28,070 nucleotides of DNA from an uncultured Collinsella sp. (GCA_900553705.1 USEK01000004.1:1-28070); one strand, 5' to 3'. Positions 7,874-15,316 are shown, numbered from the stretch's first letter. The notes: generated from the letters alone by a model not told the origin. A program made the numbers and translations.

Positions 7874-9211
7874 ATGGACGAGATGTTTGCCATTAAATGC
7901 CAAAACTGCGGCGGCCCTATGTACTCACACCAGGCTAAACGCAGTTTTGAGTGCGCCTATTGCGGCACGGTCGTTCCGTGGCAGGCCGATGCGGGGGAGC
8001 CCAAGAGCGCCCTGGGCATTCGCCATACGCCGCTGACGGTTGTCGATGGGCTGCTTAAGCTCACCCATGTGTCGCAACTCGAGCGCCCGGAGGACCCGGA
8101 CTGGTATTTCTTTAATTCACACTGGCGCAATCAGTCGGTTCTGGAGCATCTGCTGTGGGAGGACCGCGGCACGGCGCAGGAGTTCCAAGAAGCCACGCAC
8201 GTGAGCATTCCCTGCCCCTTCTGTGGAGCGTCCTTTGAGGGCGAGTCAACGCAGCGTGTGTTTGAGTGCCCGTCCTGCGGCAACAAGATCGGCATTGCCG
8301 ACCTGCTCAAGCCGGGGACGTTTAGCAAGCGCCTGACCTTGGGCGTTGGTGCGGAGTATGTACCTGGGCAGGGTATTCCCTGCGAAATCTCGCCGCAGCA
8401 GGCACGTGCCAACGCACTGCAGCTGGTGCGCCAGTACCCCGACGCCTTTGCCGGGCACGACGTGGAAGATGCGATCCAAAACGACATGATGCTCTTCTAC
8501 TTCCCCATGGCGCTCGCGGATTTGCGCATGATGGCGTCCTTCCCGGGCAAGGGCATGAGCAAGGAGACCTTGGTGTACTACGAGGTGCTTGACTGGGCAT
8601 ATCCGCGGGCAAACTACCTGGACGTTCGCCTCATGGGCATTTTGGAACCGTGGGACTTTGCCAAGGTCGGCCCGTTCGATCCCGCCATGCAGGAAGGCGA
8701 CTTCCGCGTTGTCTCCGTCGATGCGTCTACCAAGGACCAGGTGGTCATTGATAAGCTGGCGCTCGACATTGCCGGCAACGATGCCGAGGCGGTGCTGGGG
8801 CTCAATAAAAAGAGCATCCGCACCTGGGCGCGCAAGGCTCGCAAGCATAAGGACGGCCTGGTGATGGTACCGGTCTACTTTGTCGATCGCCCAGCGACGG
8901 ACAGCCGCGATGGCGAGCAGGTGCGCATTGCCGTAAACGGCCAGACGGGCCGCGCGGCCGCGGTGGTGTTTGGCAACAAGCGCGAAACGCATATCGTGGC
9001 GCCGCTCAACCCGAGTCTGCATCTGTCCGGAGAAAGCACCGTGCACGCCACGCCCATCGAGGTCAAATACGTTAAATCGCCCTTCCTCTACCAGATCGTG
9101 CGTAAGGGAGGCGGCGAGCAACCGCGCCAGGTGGCAGCGGTTGCCGAGGGTTCCTACCGAGAAGAAAAGCCCAAACGCAAGGGCTTGCTCGCTGCGATCT
9201 TTGGGAAGTAG
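7874..9211 (+). CDS. Double zinc-ribbon protein of unknown function
   Basis: 445 aa, start ATG 7874 with a strong AAAGGAGG 8 bases upstream. Two treble-clef/zinc-ribbon CxxC pairs are visible: C9/C12 with C27/C30 (CQNCG, CAYCG) and C114/C117 with C132/C135 (CPFCG, CPSCG). The remaining roughly 300 residues are soluble, mixed alpha/beta and not recognised. They include a stretch with MMLFYFPMALADLRMM and a basic patch KKSIRTWARKARKHK. The C-terminus is Lys/Arg-rich (EEKPKRKGLLAAIFGK), reminiscent of a short amphipathic membrane-associating tail. Single-protein zinc ribbons of this sort often act as scaffolds. It is divergent from a metal exporter, but no functional link is shown. Confidence 0.85.
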   Translation: MDEMFAIKCQNCGGPMYSHQAKRSFECAYCGTVVPWQADAGEPKSALGIRHTPLTVVDGLLKLTHVSQLERPEDPDWYFFNSHWRNQSVLEHLLWEDRGTAQEFQEATHVSIPCPFCGASFEGESTQRVFECPSCGNKIGIADLLKPGTFSKRLTLGVGAEYVPGQGIPCEISPQQARANALQLVRQYPDAFAGHDVEDAIQNDMMLFYFPMALADLRMMASFPGKGMSKETLVYYEVLDWAYPRANYLDVRLMGILEPWDFAKVGPFDPAMQEGDFRVVSVDASTKDQVVIDKLALDIAGNDAEAVLGLNKKSIRTWARKARKHKDGLVMVPVYFVDRPATDSRDGEQVRIAVNGQTGRAAAVVFGNKRETHIVAPLNPSLHLSGESTVHATPIEVKYVKSPFLYQIVRKGGGEQPRQVAAVAEGSYREEKPKRKGLLAAIFGK

Positions 9212-9431
9212 GGGAGTAGTGCCGGTCGGCGCTGCGATCCGATAGCTAGAGGAACGGGGCAGCTCGCAGGAGTGCGGACTGTCGTCTGATTGTTTGAGGG
9301 TGCCAGATGTAAATAATCGGTGGAGCGGCTGCAAAAGAGCCGTCTCGCTGGGTAAAATCAGGATGTGCCGCGGAACCCGCTCCTCAGCTAGTCACACTTC
9401 GGAAGCGCGGGCAACGCAGGTATTATCGTCT

Positions 9432-9459
9432 AAAGGGCCGGCTGCAACCGGCCCTTTTT
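9432..9459 (+). terminator. Strong intrinsic terminator, partly bidirectional
   Basis: AAAGGGCCGG (9432-9441), loop CTGCAA, CCGGCCCTTT with the T-run reaching 9459. The perfect 10-bp stem sits 220 bases beyond the zinc-ribbon stop, so that message would have a long 3' UTR, or a short RNA starts in 9212-9431. I found no tRNA, SRP or tmRNA signature in that stretch. On the minus strand it lies 20 bases after the small ORF at 9480-9572. Confidence 0.88.
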
Positions 9460-9479
9460 ATGACTCCCTTCGCTATCCG

Positions 9480-9572
9480 TTACTGCTTATATTCCCGCCA
9501 GATCGAGTAGAGGTTCCGGGCAATGCCGGTCACATACATCGAGAGGCGCAGGATTTCAAGAAACAAGTTCAT
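9480..9572 (-). CDS. Possible 30-residue peptide
   Basis: A short minus-strand ORF encodes a peptide beginning MNLFLEILRLSMYVTG and ending SIWREYKQ. It is largely hydrophobic, with arginines at 9 and 19, so it would form an amphipathic helix. A GGGGTGA-like sequence lies just upstream of the ATG and a hairpin terminator lies 20 bases after the stop. The layout is reminiscent of small membrane peptides or type I toxins, but I recognise no family and ORFs this short arise by chance. Treat as a candidate. Confidence 0.3.
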   Translation of the reverse strand: MNLFLEILRLSMYVTGIARNLYSIWREYKQ

Positions 9573-9937
9573 AGGCTTCACCCCAATCGGAGATCGGAGC
9601 GTTGCCCGCAGGCGGATTCCGCGGCAGACAAGATTTTACCCTATACGCCGCAGCGGGGGATATCTGACCCCAGTGTTAGAGTGGTGTCCATTTGCATGGA
9701 TGACCGGGCATGATCGCGACATGTCCTGGAGTTGAAATGCCGCTGGGGATACGAGGGGGAGCCGGGGTCGGATGTTGGGGCTCAACGAAGCAAGTGGCGC
9801 TTCTGTCTTTTTGGGATCGGGGATGCGAATCAGCCTGCAGCAATGGGCCCAGCTCGATTCGGGGCGCAGTGAGTCCCGAATCGAGCGTTCCTGGCTGCCA
9901 TGCATGTCAGGTGATGAAAGCCCACAGCGGCATCGCC
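9573..9937. other. Non-coding stretch, no supported gene
   Basis: Neither strand shows an ORF with a ribosome-binding site and a protein-like composition. The only clear structure is the hairpin at 9852-9886. The stretch may be a decayed gene or the 3' region of the minus-strand HTH gene. Confidence 0.5.
9852..9886. repeat. Perfect 12-bp inverted repeat
   Basis: GCTCGATTCGGG (9852-9863) and CCCGAATCGAGC (9875-9886) are perfectly complementary around an 11-base loop. It lies 51 bases past the stop of the minus-strand HTH gene. No T-run follows on either strand, so it is not a standard intrinsic terminator; it could stabilise the 3' end or act as a protein-binding dyad. Confidence 0.6.
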
Positions 9938-10264
9938 TTACACGGCAACGGGGGCCTCTTTGGGGCGTCCCACCCTTGGTGCATCGGCGAGTCGTGCCTC
10001 GATGGAGGCTTTGGACATCATGTGCTTGGTGCCATCCTTCCATGAATCCAGCAGTCCTGCATTTAGCAGTTGTGACACCCGTGCTGAGCTAACACCGAGC
10101 ATACGCGCGGCATCCACTGCGGTGACGGCGGGAATGTCGCCGAGTTCGCGGTTGACGGCTACAGCGATAATCTTGCCGCCGTGTCGCGGCTCATGTCCGA
10201 AGTCTGGCACGGGAAGTTCAATGCCGTCCGAATCAAAGAACTCGAATTCCCATACGTAAACCAG
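9938..10264 (-). CDS. Small helix-turn-helix protein, apparent CTG start
   Basis: 108 aa if started at CTG 10264. The middle is a MerR/excisionase-type HTH (IPAVTAVDAARMLGVSSARV, then SQLLNAGLLDSWKDG). A basic tail (GRPKE) follows. The N-terminal 45 residues (VYVWEFEFFDSDGIELPVPDF onwards) are not recognised but look protein-like. The first ATG/GTG/TTG in frame is a GTG at 10210 with no Shine-Dalgarno; it would delete that N-terminus. AGGAGG lies exactly 6 bases before CTG 10264, and an in-frame TAG sits immediately upstream of the AGGAGG, so translation must start in this short interval. Likely a DNA-binding regulator or antitoxin-like protein. No toxin partner is seen next to it. Confidence 0.65.
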   Translation of the reverse strand: MVYVWEFEFFDSDGIELPVPDFGHEPRHGGKIIAVAVNRELGDIPAVTAVDAARMLGVSSARVSQLLNAGLLDSWKDGTKHMMSKASIEARLADAPRVGRPKEAPVAV

Positions 10265-10270
10265 GTAAGA

Positions 10271-10276
10271 CCTCCT
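10271..10276 (-). promoter_or_regulatory. Ribosome-binding site that decides a CTG start
   Basis: On the minus strand AGGAGG is followed by six bases and then CTG (10264-10262). No ATG, GTG or TTG in the same frame lies within normal distance, and the codon just before the site is TAG. The ideal spacing supports non-canonical initiation at CTG. Confidence 0.6.
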
Positions 10277-10464
10277 CTAATGGCGAATAATACGAGGCGT
10301 GCTCCTAGAATATTCCGGTCGCATCGATGCAGCTGAGCATACCTATCTTAAAGCCTCGCGCGGACACGAATTGCTGTGCTGTCTGACATCATCGCATGGG
10401 GCCTTGCGGTGGTTAAAATGTGACCATAGAGGCAGTTTTAGCGAACCCCGCGGGAGTGACGCGT

Positions 10465-10734
10465 ATGGACAACAACACGCTGCTGTTCCAGGACAAAGGT
10501 TCGGGTAGGTTTAAAGACGTCAAGATCTACCTTAACCGCATCGAGGTGCTCAAGAAGGGCACTTTTGGTGGCAAGCACACCGAGATTGTTTATCTTAAGG
10601 ACATTACGGGGGTCAGCAGGATCAAGGGCCGCGACGTTTTCCTACGTAACAGGCTGTTGACTGCCTGTGTCTTTAGTCTGAGCAGCCGCTCCCAAGCTCA
10701 GGAGTTCGTGAATGCGCTGAACATGGTGATGTAG
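10465..10734 (+). CDS. Small PH-like (bacterial pleckstrin-type) domain protein
   Basis: 89 aa, start ATG 10465 with GGGAG 8 bases upstream. The pattern is a short beta-rich domain with a C-terminal helix: TLLFQDKGSGRFKDVKIYL, NRIEVLKK, TEIVYLKDITGVSR, and a final helix SQAQEFVNALNMVM. This matches the seven-strand-plus-helix layout of bacterial PH-like domains, in which the phrase 'I.L.DI..V' and a closing helix are typical. No signal peptide or membrane segment is present. It is a single-gene unit. The hairpin at 10767-10793 directly downstream has its T-run only on the minus side and serves the convergent PI-PLC gene. Role unknown. Confidence 0.7.
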   Translation: MDNNTLLFQDKGSGRFKDVKIYLNRIEVLKKGTFGGKHTEIVYLKDITGVSRIKGRDVFLRNRLLTACVFSLSSRSQAQEFVNALNMVM

Positions 10735-10759
10735 CCGATAACGGTGTTCGGGCTAAGGT

Positions 10760-10793
10760 AAAAATCGGGGCGCAGAACGGTATTCTGCGCCCC
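10760..10793 (-). terminator. Intrinsic terminator of the PI-PLC gene
   Basis: Perfect 11-bp stem GGGGCGCAGAA (10767-10777) with TTCTGCGCCCC (10783-10793), loop of five. On the minus strand it is followed by GATTTTT (10760-10766). It lies 37 bases beyond the PI-PLC stop. Confidence 0.88.
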
Positions 10794-10829
10794 CCCAATT
10801 GAGTCGATGTGTCTAAAAGGCGGGCTTGC

Positions 10830-13319
10830 CTATTCGCTGTCGTCCCCAACGTTTTCGCGGTCATTGGCAAGCATCGCCGCGCCGGCGACCGTTGTCGCCA
10901 CGGCGGCGGCAGCGAGCCCGGCGGCAACGCCAGAGCCGTCGCCCGTGTCGGCGAGTTTTCCGGTCGAGCCCTTGCTCTTGTTGCCGCCGCCGTTCTTGTC
11001 GGCGCCGTCTGCGTTGGAACCCGTGCCGCTACCGGTGCCGCCTGCACTGCCCGAGGCCGCTACGGTAAAGCTTGCGGCTCCATCGCTGGCGAGCGTGTAG
11101 TTTTGCGCCGCGTCGCCCAACAGACCTTTCGCACGCACCCAATACGTCCCCGCGGCAAATGCCTCGCCCTCGGCCATTGCCGTGCCCGGAGCGCCGTCCG
11201 CGTCGTGCACAAACTCGAGCTGGGCGGTGCAGGCGTCGGTTTCGAGCTTGCCCTCGAGTGATGCCGCAATCTTGGCGCGCACGTCTTCGCCGGCCTTAAG
11301 GCCTTCGAGTCCCTCAAAATGGGGCGTCAGCGCGAGCGGATCGATATCGATGGGCACAGAGCCCTGCAGCCCCGTAACGGTCTCGTTGCCCAGGGCGTCG
11401 ACATCCACGTATTCAATGGCAAACGCATGGCCCGAAGCTGTCGCGTTGAGCGCGTTGCTGCTGTCGGCAAGGCGGAAATGACCCTCGCCAACGGTCTTGC
11501 CATCCTGGAATGAGGCATCGCTCAGCGAGTCGCCGTACGTCATGCGCATGCGGGTCGGGAGATAGTACGGGAGATAGTACGAAGCCGTCTGCTTGTGCTC
11601 CGTATCGTAATTGCGCTGATAGATGCTCCGGGCCAGCGCCGCATCAACAAAGTCGGATGCGATGATGCCAATGTGCTTGAGGTAATCTGACTTTGTATCC
11701 TCGATGCCGCTGGGATTGATGTACGGGCTCTTATACAGATGCTCGTTGACTACTCGTGCCGAGGTAAAAGGATTGCCTCCGTGCGACAAGCCCGTGCAGC
11801 TGGTGTAGTTGATAGACCAGCAACGCTCCAGGACTTTCTCCTTGGCCCCGTTATCGTCCTCGACATCTACCTCGTTGCGCGTGCGCCCGGACGTTTCCTT
11901 CAGCGCATTATCGACCCAGCTGAGCTTGTCGGTTCCCGTGAGTTTGTACTTGTCCTGGGCGTATACCTTGGTGCAATAGGGCTCTTTATCGCCTGTTTCC
12001 CCCGCGGCTTCAAAGCCCCGCGCGTCTTGGACGAGACACATAGTGGCGCTGTCGGAGTGAGCCTTGATCTTGTCATCCCATTCGGTAAGGTCGAGGCCCC
12101 ACGTGTGGCCGCTTACACTGTTGCCGGCGAGCCTAAATCGACGCAGCAGAACGATCTTTCCGCGCACCTCGTGTAGCGTGGGGATTCGGCTCGACGTATA
12201 GAACAGTTTGGGGTTGTCGTCCAAAACCTTGGCGAAAGCCGTCGTAACACTTTCGTCGGTAGCCTCGTCGTTGCCTCGTGATACAAGCATGATGAGCGCT
12301 TCTGTCGGGTTTTCGTTCAAAAACGTTTTAAAGTACCCGATGACATCGGAGAGATGCAGATAGTCCCCGTCTTTTTTGAATAGGTAGAAATCCCCGTGGC
12401 AGATGCCAGGGTTGTCGCCCTTTCCGAGCCGGATATCAAAATAGCGAATGCCTTCGAGCAACTGCGTGGGAATGTAATCCTGCTGGCATTTTACTTGCGA
12501 GGATTGGGGCTCGGTGTCGTTGTCCACGCTACAGGTGCCCGAATCGTGCGTACCCGGGATGCTCAGCTCGTCGAGGAACTTGTTGTCGTCGACGTATTTC
12601 ATCCAACATGGCCCATCGACGTAGCTGCTGTACGTGATCCAGTCGAGGCTGCTAACCGTGGCATCGTTCTTTTTCATGTCGTAACCGATAAGTTCGAGCT
12701 CCCACGGAATGCTCTTACTCTTATGGCAGATCTTATTGTTGTCCTGGTCTTCGCCGTTCGATTCTATTGCCAGGTACTTAATGTCTTTTTTCTCGGTTTC
12801 TTTCTCGACCGTGCGGTCTCGGATGATATAGGTTCCGTTTGATTGCCGCTCGAACGCAAAAGCGCGGCTGGGCTTGTTGTCATACTCGCCGCTCCATACG
12901 TGGATGACCTTTCCGTCTTTGTCCGAGTCGCCATCGACCGACCAAATGCTGTAGCCCGTCTTTTTATGCTCTTCGAAATTGAGCAAGGTGCGGATAGCAT
13001 ACCAGTTTGTATCGTCATTCTTGGTCGTTACGTTCTCAAGGATGAGCTTGCTGGACGTGCCGTCATTAAACAGATGGCAGACGTTGCCGATGACGTTGCC
13101 GTCTTCGTTAACGCTTGCGGTACGAAAATAGCCCGCGGGGCGAAGGCGAATGACGAAATTGTCGAGGCTGACTGCTGGCCCGGCCGTGCTGTCCGCAAAG
13201 GCTGCCCGCGGGCTAATGCCCAGCATGGCGGTTTCGGGCAGGCTTGCAAGTGGCGACAACGCCGCGAGTCCAAGGCCCAACGTAAATGCTCGGCGGCTGA
13301 TGGCGCGGTGTTCGGTCAT
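10830..13319 (-). CDS. Surface-anchored PI-PLC-domain protein with Tat signal
   Basis: 829 aa, ATG 13319 with GGAG 5 bases upstream. Domain order: twin-arginine signal SRRAFTLGLG (8-17) with a hydrophobic core and an Ala-x-Ala-type end (about 43); a roughly 170-residue Trp/Asn/Asp-rich region that may be beta-trefoil-like; a PI-PLC X domain (about 235-480) with the two catalytic histidines H258 (IPGTHDSG) and H308 (GICHGD) and D295 (RYFDIRL); Ig-like C-terminal segments; a Gly/Ser/Lys linker; then the sorting signal LADTG (789-793), an Ala-rich membrane helix and an acidic tail. LADTG fits the LAxTG motif of actinobacterial class E sortases. The enzyme likely cleaves phosphatidylinositol or a related glycolipid outside the cell. 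The acidic rather than basic tail after the helix is unusual. Confidence 0.9.
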   Translation of the reverse strand: MTEHRAISRRAFTLGLGLAALSPLASLPETAMLGISPRAAFADSTAGPAVSLDNFVIRLRPAGYFRTASVNEDGNVIGNVCHLFNDGTSSKLILENVTTKNDDTNWYAIRTLLNFEEHKKTGYSIWSVDGDSDKDGKVIHVWSGEYDNKPSRAFAFERQSNGTYIIRDRTVEKETEKKDIKYLAIESNGEDQDNNKICHKSKSIPWELELIGYDMKKNDATVSSLDWITYSSYVDGPCWMKYVDDNKFLDELSIPGTHDSGTCSVDNDTEPQSSQVKCQQDYIPTQLLEGIRYFDIRLGKGDNPGICHGDFYLFKKDGDYLHLSDVIGYFKTFLNENPTEALIMLVSRGNDEATDESVTTAFAKVLDDNPKLFYTSSRIPTLHEVRGKIVLLRRFRLAGNSVSGHTWGLDLTEWDDKIKAHSDSATMCLVQDARGFEAAGETGDKEPYCTKVYAQDKYKLTGTDKLSWVDNALKETSGRTRNEVDVEDDNGAKEKVLERCWSINYTSCTGLSHGGNPFTSARVVNEHLYKSPYINPSGIEDTKSDYLKHIGIIASDFVDAALARSIYQRNYDTEHKQTASYYLPYYLPTRMRMTYGDSLSDASFQDGKTVGEGHFRLADSSNALNATASGHAFAIEYVDVDALGNETVTGLQGSVPIDIDPLALTPHFEGLEGLKAGEDVRAKIAASLEGKLETDACTAQLEFVHDADGAPGTAMAEGEAFAAGTYWVRAKGLLGDAAQNYTLASDGAASFTVAASGSAGGTGSGTGSNADGADKNGGGNKSKGSTGKLADTGDGSGVAAGLAAAAVATTVAGAAMLANDRENVGDDSE

Positions 13320-13519
13320 AACTTCTCCATTCGTAGAGTGCGGTTATGCGATAGTTTTGGTCACTATACTGCTCAGATGTTTAAAGATGCTGGTTTAATT
13401 GTCTGCGCGGCGCAATAAATCGGCGGGCGGACGTGTTGGGGTGCTTGTCGTTTTCGTACTGTTGCTACATTTGGAGCGGTTCCGGCGTCCGGCATCCTCG
13501 CGTTCGTTGGCTACCGGCA
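13320..13519. other. Intergenic region upstream of the PI-PLC gene
   Basis: This must hold the PI-PLC promoter on the minus strand. A TATAGT -10-like box is visible at 13363-13368 (minus), but I see no acceptable -35 at 16-18 bases. Nothing else is recognisable, and the short ORFs here lack ribosome-binding sites. Confidence 0.4.
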
Positions 13520-13553
13520 TAAGAAAGGGAGGGTCGGTTTACCGGCCCTCCCT
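13520..13553 (-). terminator. Intrinsic terminator of the lipoprotein gene
   Basis: The stem AGGGAGGGTCGGT (13526-13538) pairs with ACCGGCCCTCCCT (13541-13553), with one G-U pair. On the minus strand the stem runs into TTTCTT. It lies about 70 bases beyond the lipoprotein stop. Confidence 0.75.
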
Positions 13554-13624
13554 GGGTACGAAGCTCTGGGGTACCGTCGCTTGTTTGCACTGCGCCTGTG
13601 TTTCCCGCTGCACTCGCCAGTCGC

Positions 13625-14218
13625 TTAACGCTTGATCTCGATATCGTCGAGCTTGACGTCCATGGCCTCGGTCTTGGCCTCGGCGATGTCGTCGGCAAAC
13701 TCCAGAGACTTCATCATGGTCTCGACGGCGTCCTTGTGTTCCTCGACGTTGTCGATGCGCACATACACACTGCCACCGTCAACGTCGGTGAAGTGCTCGG
13801 TCGTCACGCCGCCCGAGTGCGTAAAGTAGGCACTGCGCCAGGTCTTGCCGTTGTACTTAACGGGATCGCTCTCGGTCCATCCGGAGTTGGCCTTCCACTT
13901 TGCCTCGTAGTCGAACAGCTCGTCGGCGTTCTTGTCAGGATCGAAGACGGGGATGAAGCGGTCGCTGGCGTGCTCGCTCTCGGTGAACTTAAACTGGGCC
14001 CTATCGGCCGTGTCGCCTGCGACGTCGGTGATCTCGACGCCCTCGGGGACCTCGACCTTAAACCAAATGAAATCGGTCCTCATATCCACGGCTGGCTTTT
14101 CTGCTCCGCCGCCACCGCCGCTTCCGGTAGCGCCGCCGCTGCCACCGCAGCCCACTAGGGAGACTGCGGCTAAGAGGCTTATGCAGAGGGTGAGAATCGC
14201 AAAGGCCTTCTTTTTCAT
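13625..14218 (-). CDS. Secreted lipoprotein of unknown function
   Basis: 197 aa, ATG 14218 with AGGAGGA upstream. A Lys-rich N-terminus, a hydrophobic core and the lipobox LVGC (C24) mark a lipid-anchored exported protein. A Gly-rich linker (GSGGATGSGGGGG) follows, then a domain with FIWFKVEVPEGVEI at the start, aromatic-rich beta-strand-like segments (KTWRSAYFTHSGGV, GSVYVRIDNVEEH) and a C-terminal helix (DAVETMMKSLEFADDI). This layout resembles the small lipoproteins that assess or bind extracellular ligands, but I cannot name a family. It is a single gene with its own terminator, transcribed in the same direction as the PI-PLC gene. Confidence 0.85.
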   Translation of the reverse strand: MKKKAFAILTLCISLLAAVSLVGCGGSGGATGSGGGGGAEKPAVDMRTDFIWFKVEVPEGVEITDVAGDTADRAQFKFTESEHASDRFIPVFDPDKNADELFDYEAKWKANSGWTESDPVKYNGKTWRSAYFTHSGGVTTEHFTDVDGGSVYVRIDNVEEHKDAVETMMKSLEFADDIAEAKTEAMDVKLDDIEIKR

Positions 14219-14290
14219 GGTCGTGTCCTCCTCGATCTGTAACCGCCCATGGATTACCTGCCTTTACTGTACGCGCGAGCGGCTCGTTCT

Positions 14291-14309
14291 GGTGGGCCAT
14301 GTGTCCCAT
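14291..14309. repeat. 19-bp repeat with internal dyad, copy 1
   Basis: GGTGGGCCATGTGTCCCAT occurs here and again, identically, at 14500-14518. Bases 14293-14308 form the dyad TGGGnCAnnTGnCCCA. This copy lies about 75 bases upstream of the lipoprotein start. Confidence 0.7.
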
Positions 14310-14355
14310 TCTGGGGGCTGGAATTGCGCCGACAAGTGGCAATATACGCGGGTCC

Positions 14356-14390
14356 AAAAGAGGGGAGGGCCGATGCTGTCGGCCCTCCCC
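14356..14390 (-). terminator. Intrinsic terminator with no obvious gene upstream
   Basis: Perfect 12-bp stem GGGGAGGGCCGA (14362-14373) and TCGGCCCTCCCC (14379-14390), loop TGCTG. On the minus strand it is followed by TCTTTT. No convincing minus-strand gene ends here, so it may end a short RNA from 14391-14620 or act upstream of the lipoprotein gene. Confidence 0.65.
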
Positions 14391-14499
14391 GGGGTTGGGT
14401 GCCCGTTGTTTTAAAAGGGGCGCGTGTACGCGGGCGTTGCCCCAACAGGTTCCTTGTTTATAGATATGCCCCAGTTTGTGACGTCCGGAAGTCTCGAAA

Positions 14500-14518
14500 G
14501 GTGGGCCATGTGTCCCAT
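14500..14518. repeat. 19-bp repeat with internal dyad, copy 2
   Basis: Exact second copy of the sequence at 14291-14309, in the same orientation and 209 bases further on. It lies about 60 bases upstream of the fchA promoter. Together the copies bracket the terminator at 14356-14390. Confidence 0.7.
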
Positions 14519-14573
14519 GCTTGCGTTGTCGACGCCTATCGCGTGCCATAGAAATCCGCGATGGCCAGATGCG

Positions 14574-14602
14574 CTGACGCTCGCGTACTTATGGGCTAGA
14601 CT
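14574..14602 (+). promoter_or_regulatory. Promoter for fchA-folD
   Basis: CTGACG (14574-14579) and TAGACT (14597-14602) are exactly 17 bases apart. The predicted start near 14609 would give a leader of about 70 bases. Each box matches four of six consensus bases. Confidence 0.5.
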
Positions 14603-14624
14603 TAGCACCATTACGTGATCGATG

Positions 14625-14652
14625 CGGTCGGCCGGCGTCGGCCGCCCGACCG
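14625..14652 (+). promoter_or_regulatory. Leader hairpin upstream of fchA
   Basis: CGGTCGG (14625-14631) pairs with CCGACCG (14646-14652), with further GC pairing inside. It would lie in the untranslated leader, about 30 bases before the start codon. There is no T-run, and it does not match the THF-riboswitch pattern as I know it. Confidence 0.4.
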
Positions 14653-14681
14653 ATATATATGACTTGAAGGTGCGTGTGCGT

Positions 14682-15314
14682 ATGAGCCAAGAGATGATGG
14701 ATAAAACCTGTCGCGGTTTTGCCGAGGCGCTGGCCGCGCGCGAGCCGGTTCCCGGTGGTGGCAGCGCGAGCGCTTTTGTGGGCGCGCTGGGCGCCTCGCT
14801 GTGCGGAATGGTTGCCCGCTACGGTGCGACCAATCCCGCGCTTGCTGATCGTGCGGATGACCTGACGCGTGCGTTTGCCCAGGCTGATGAGCTGTCCCAG
14901 GAGCTTGTCGAGTTGGTTGCCGAGGACGTTCGTGCCTACGGGCAGGTGTCCACGGCGTACGGTATTCCGCGTGACGATCCGGCTCGAGCAACCGCGATTC
15001 AGGATGCGCTGCATGTGGCCGCTCTGCCGCCGTATCGCATTATGGATGCCTGCGGGCGTGCGCTGGCGCTGCTCGAGGACATGGCCGACAAGGGTTCGCG
15101 TCAGCTGCTGTCCGATGTGGCGTGCGGCGCCGTGTTCTGCCGTGCCGCTATGCAGGGCGCGAGCTTGACGCTCTTTGCGAACACCACGTCTATGAAAGAT
15201 CGCGCTCGTGCTGAGGAGCTCGAGACGGCGTGTGATGAGTTGCTCGACACATGGTTGCCGCGCGCCGATGCGCTGGCGCGCCGCGCCTCCGACGCTGCGA
15301 GGAAGAGAGGATAG
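14682..15314 (+). CDS. fchA: FchA-type methenyl-THF cyclohydrolase/cyclodeaminase
   Basis: Member of the FTCD cyclodeaminase family (PF04961 type), 210 aa, a stand-alone domain without the formiminotransferase part. The signature EPVPGGGSASAFVGALGASL is at residues 20-39, with the later helices ASLTLFANTTSMKDRARAEE (about 167-186). It interconverts 5,10-methenyl- and 10-formyl-tetrahydrofolate and/or removes ammonia from formimino-THF. ATG 14682 has GAAGG 11 bases upstream; an in-frame GTG at 14676 has better spacing and adds two residues. The stop is 2 bases before folD, so the pair is co-transcribed. The neighbouring FolD lacks cyclohydrolase residues, which points to cyclohydrolase as this protein's main job (inference). 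Confidence 0.9.
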   Translation: MSQEMMDKTCRGFAEALAAREPVPGGGSASAFVGALGASLCGMVARYGATNPALADRADDLTRAFAQADELSQELVELVAEDVRAYGQVSTAYGIPRDDPARATAIQDALHVAALPPYRIMDACGRALALLEDMADKGSRQLLSDVACGAVFCRAAMQGASLTLFANTTSMKDRARAEELETACDELLDTWLPRADALARRASDAARKRG

Positions 15315-15316
15315 CC

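Noticed and set aside
9290..9460. SRP RNA or tRNA before the strong terminator
   Set aside because: CTTCGGAAG looked like an SRP apical loop, but the conserved AGCA/ACC internal loops and the tRNA TTCGA arm are missing.
14411..14611. Minus-strand ORF containing MGHMAH
   Set aside because: The repeated peptide arises from the 19-bp DNA dyad; there is no ribosome-binding site, and the second copy is in an unrelated frame context.
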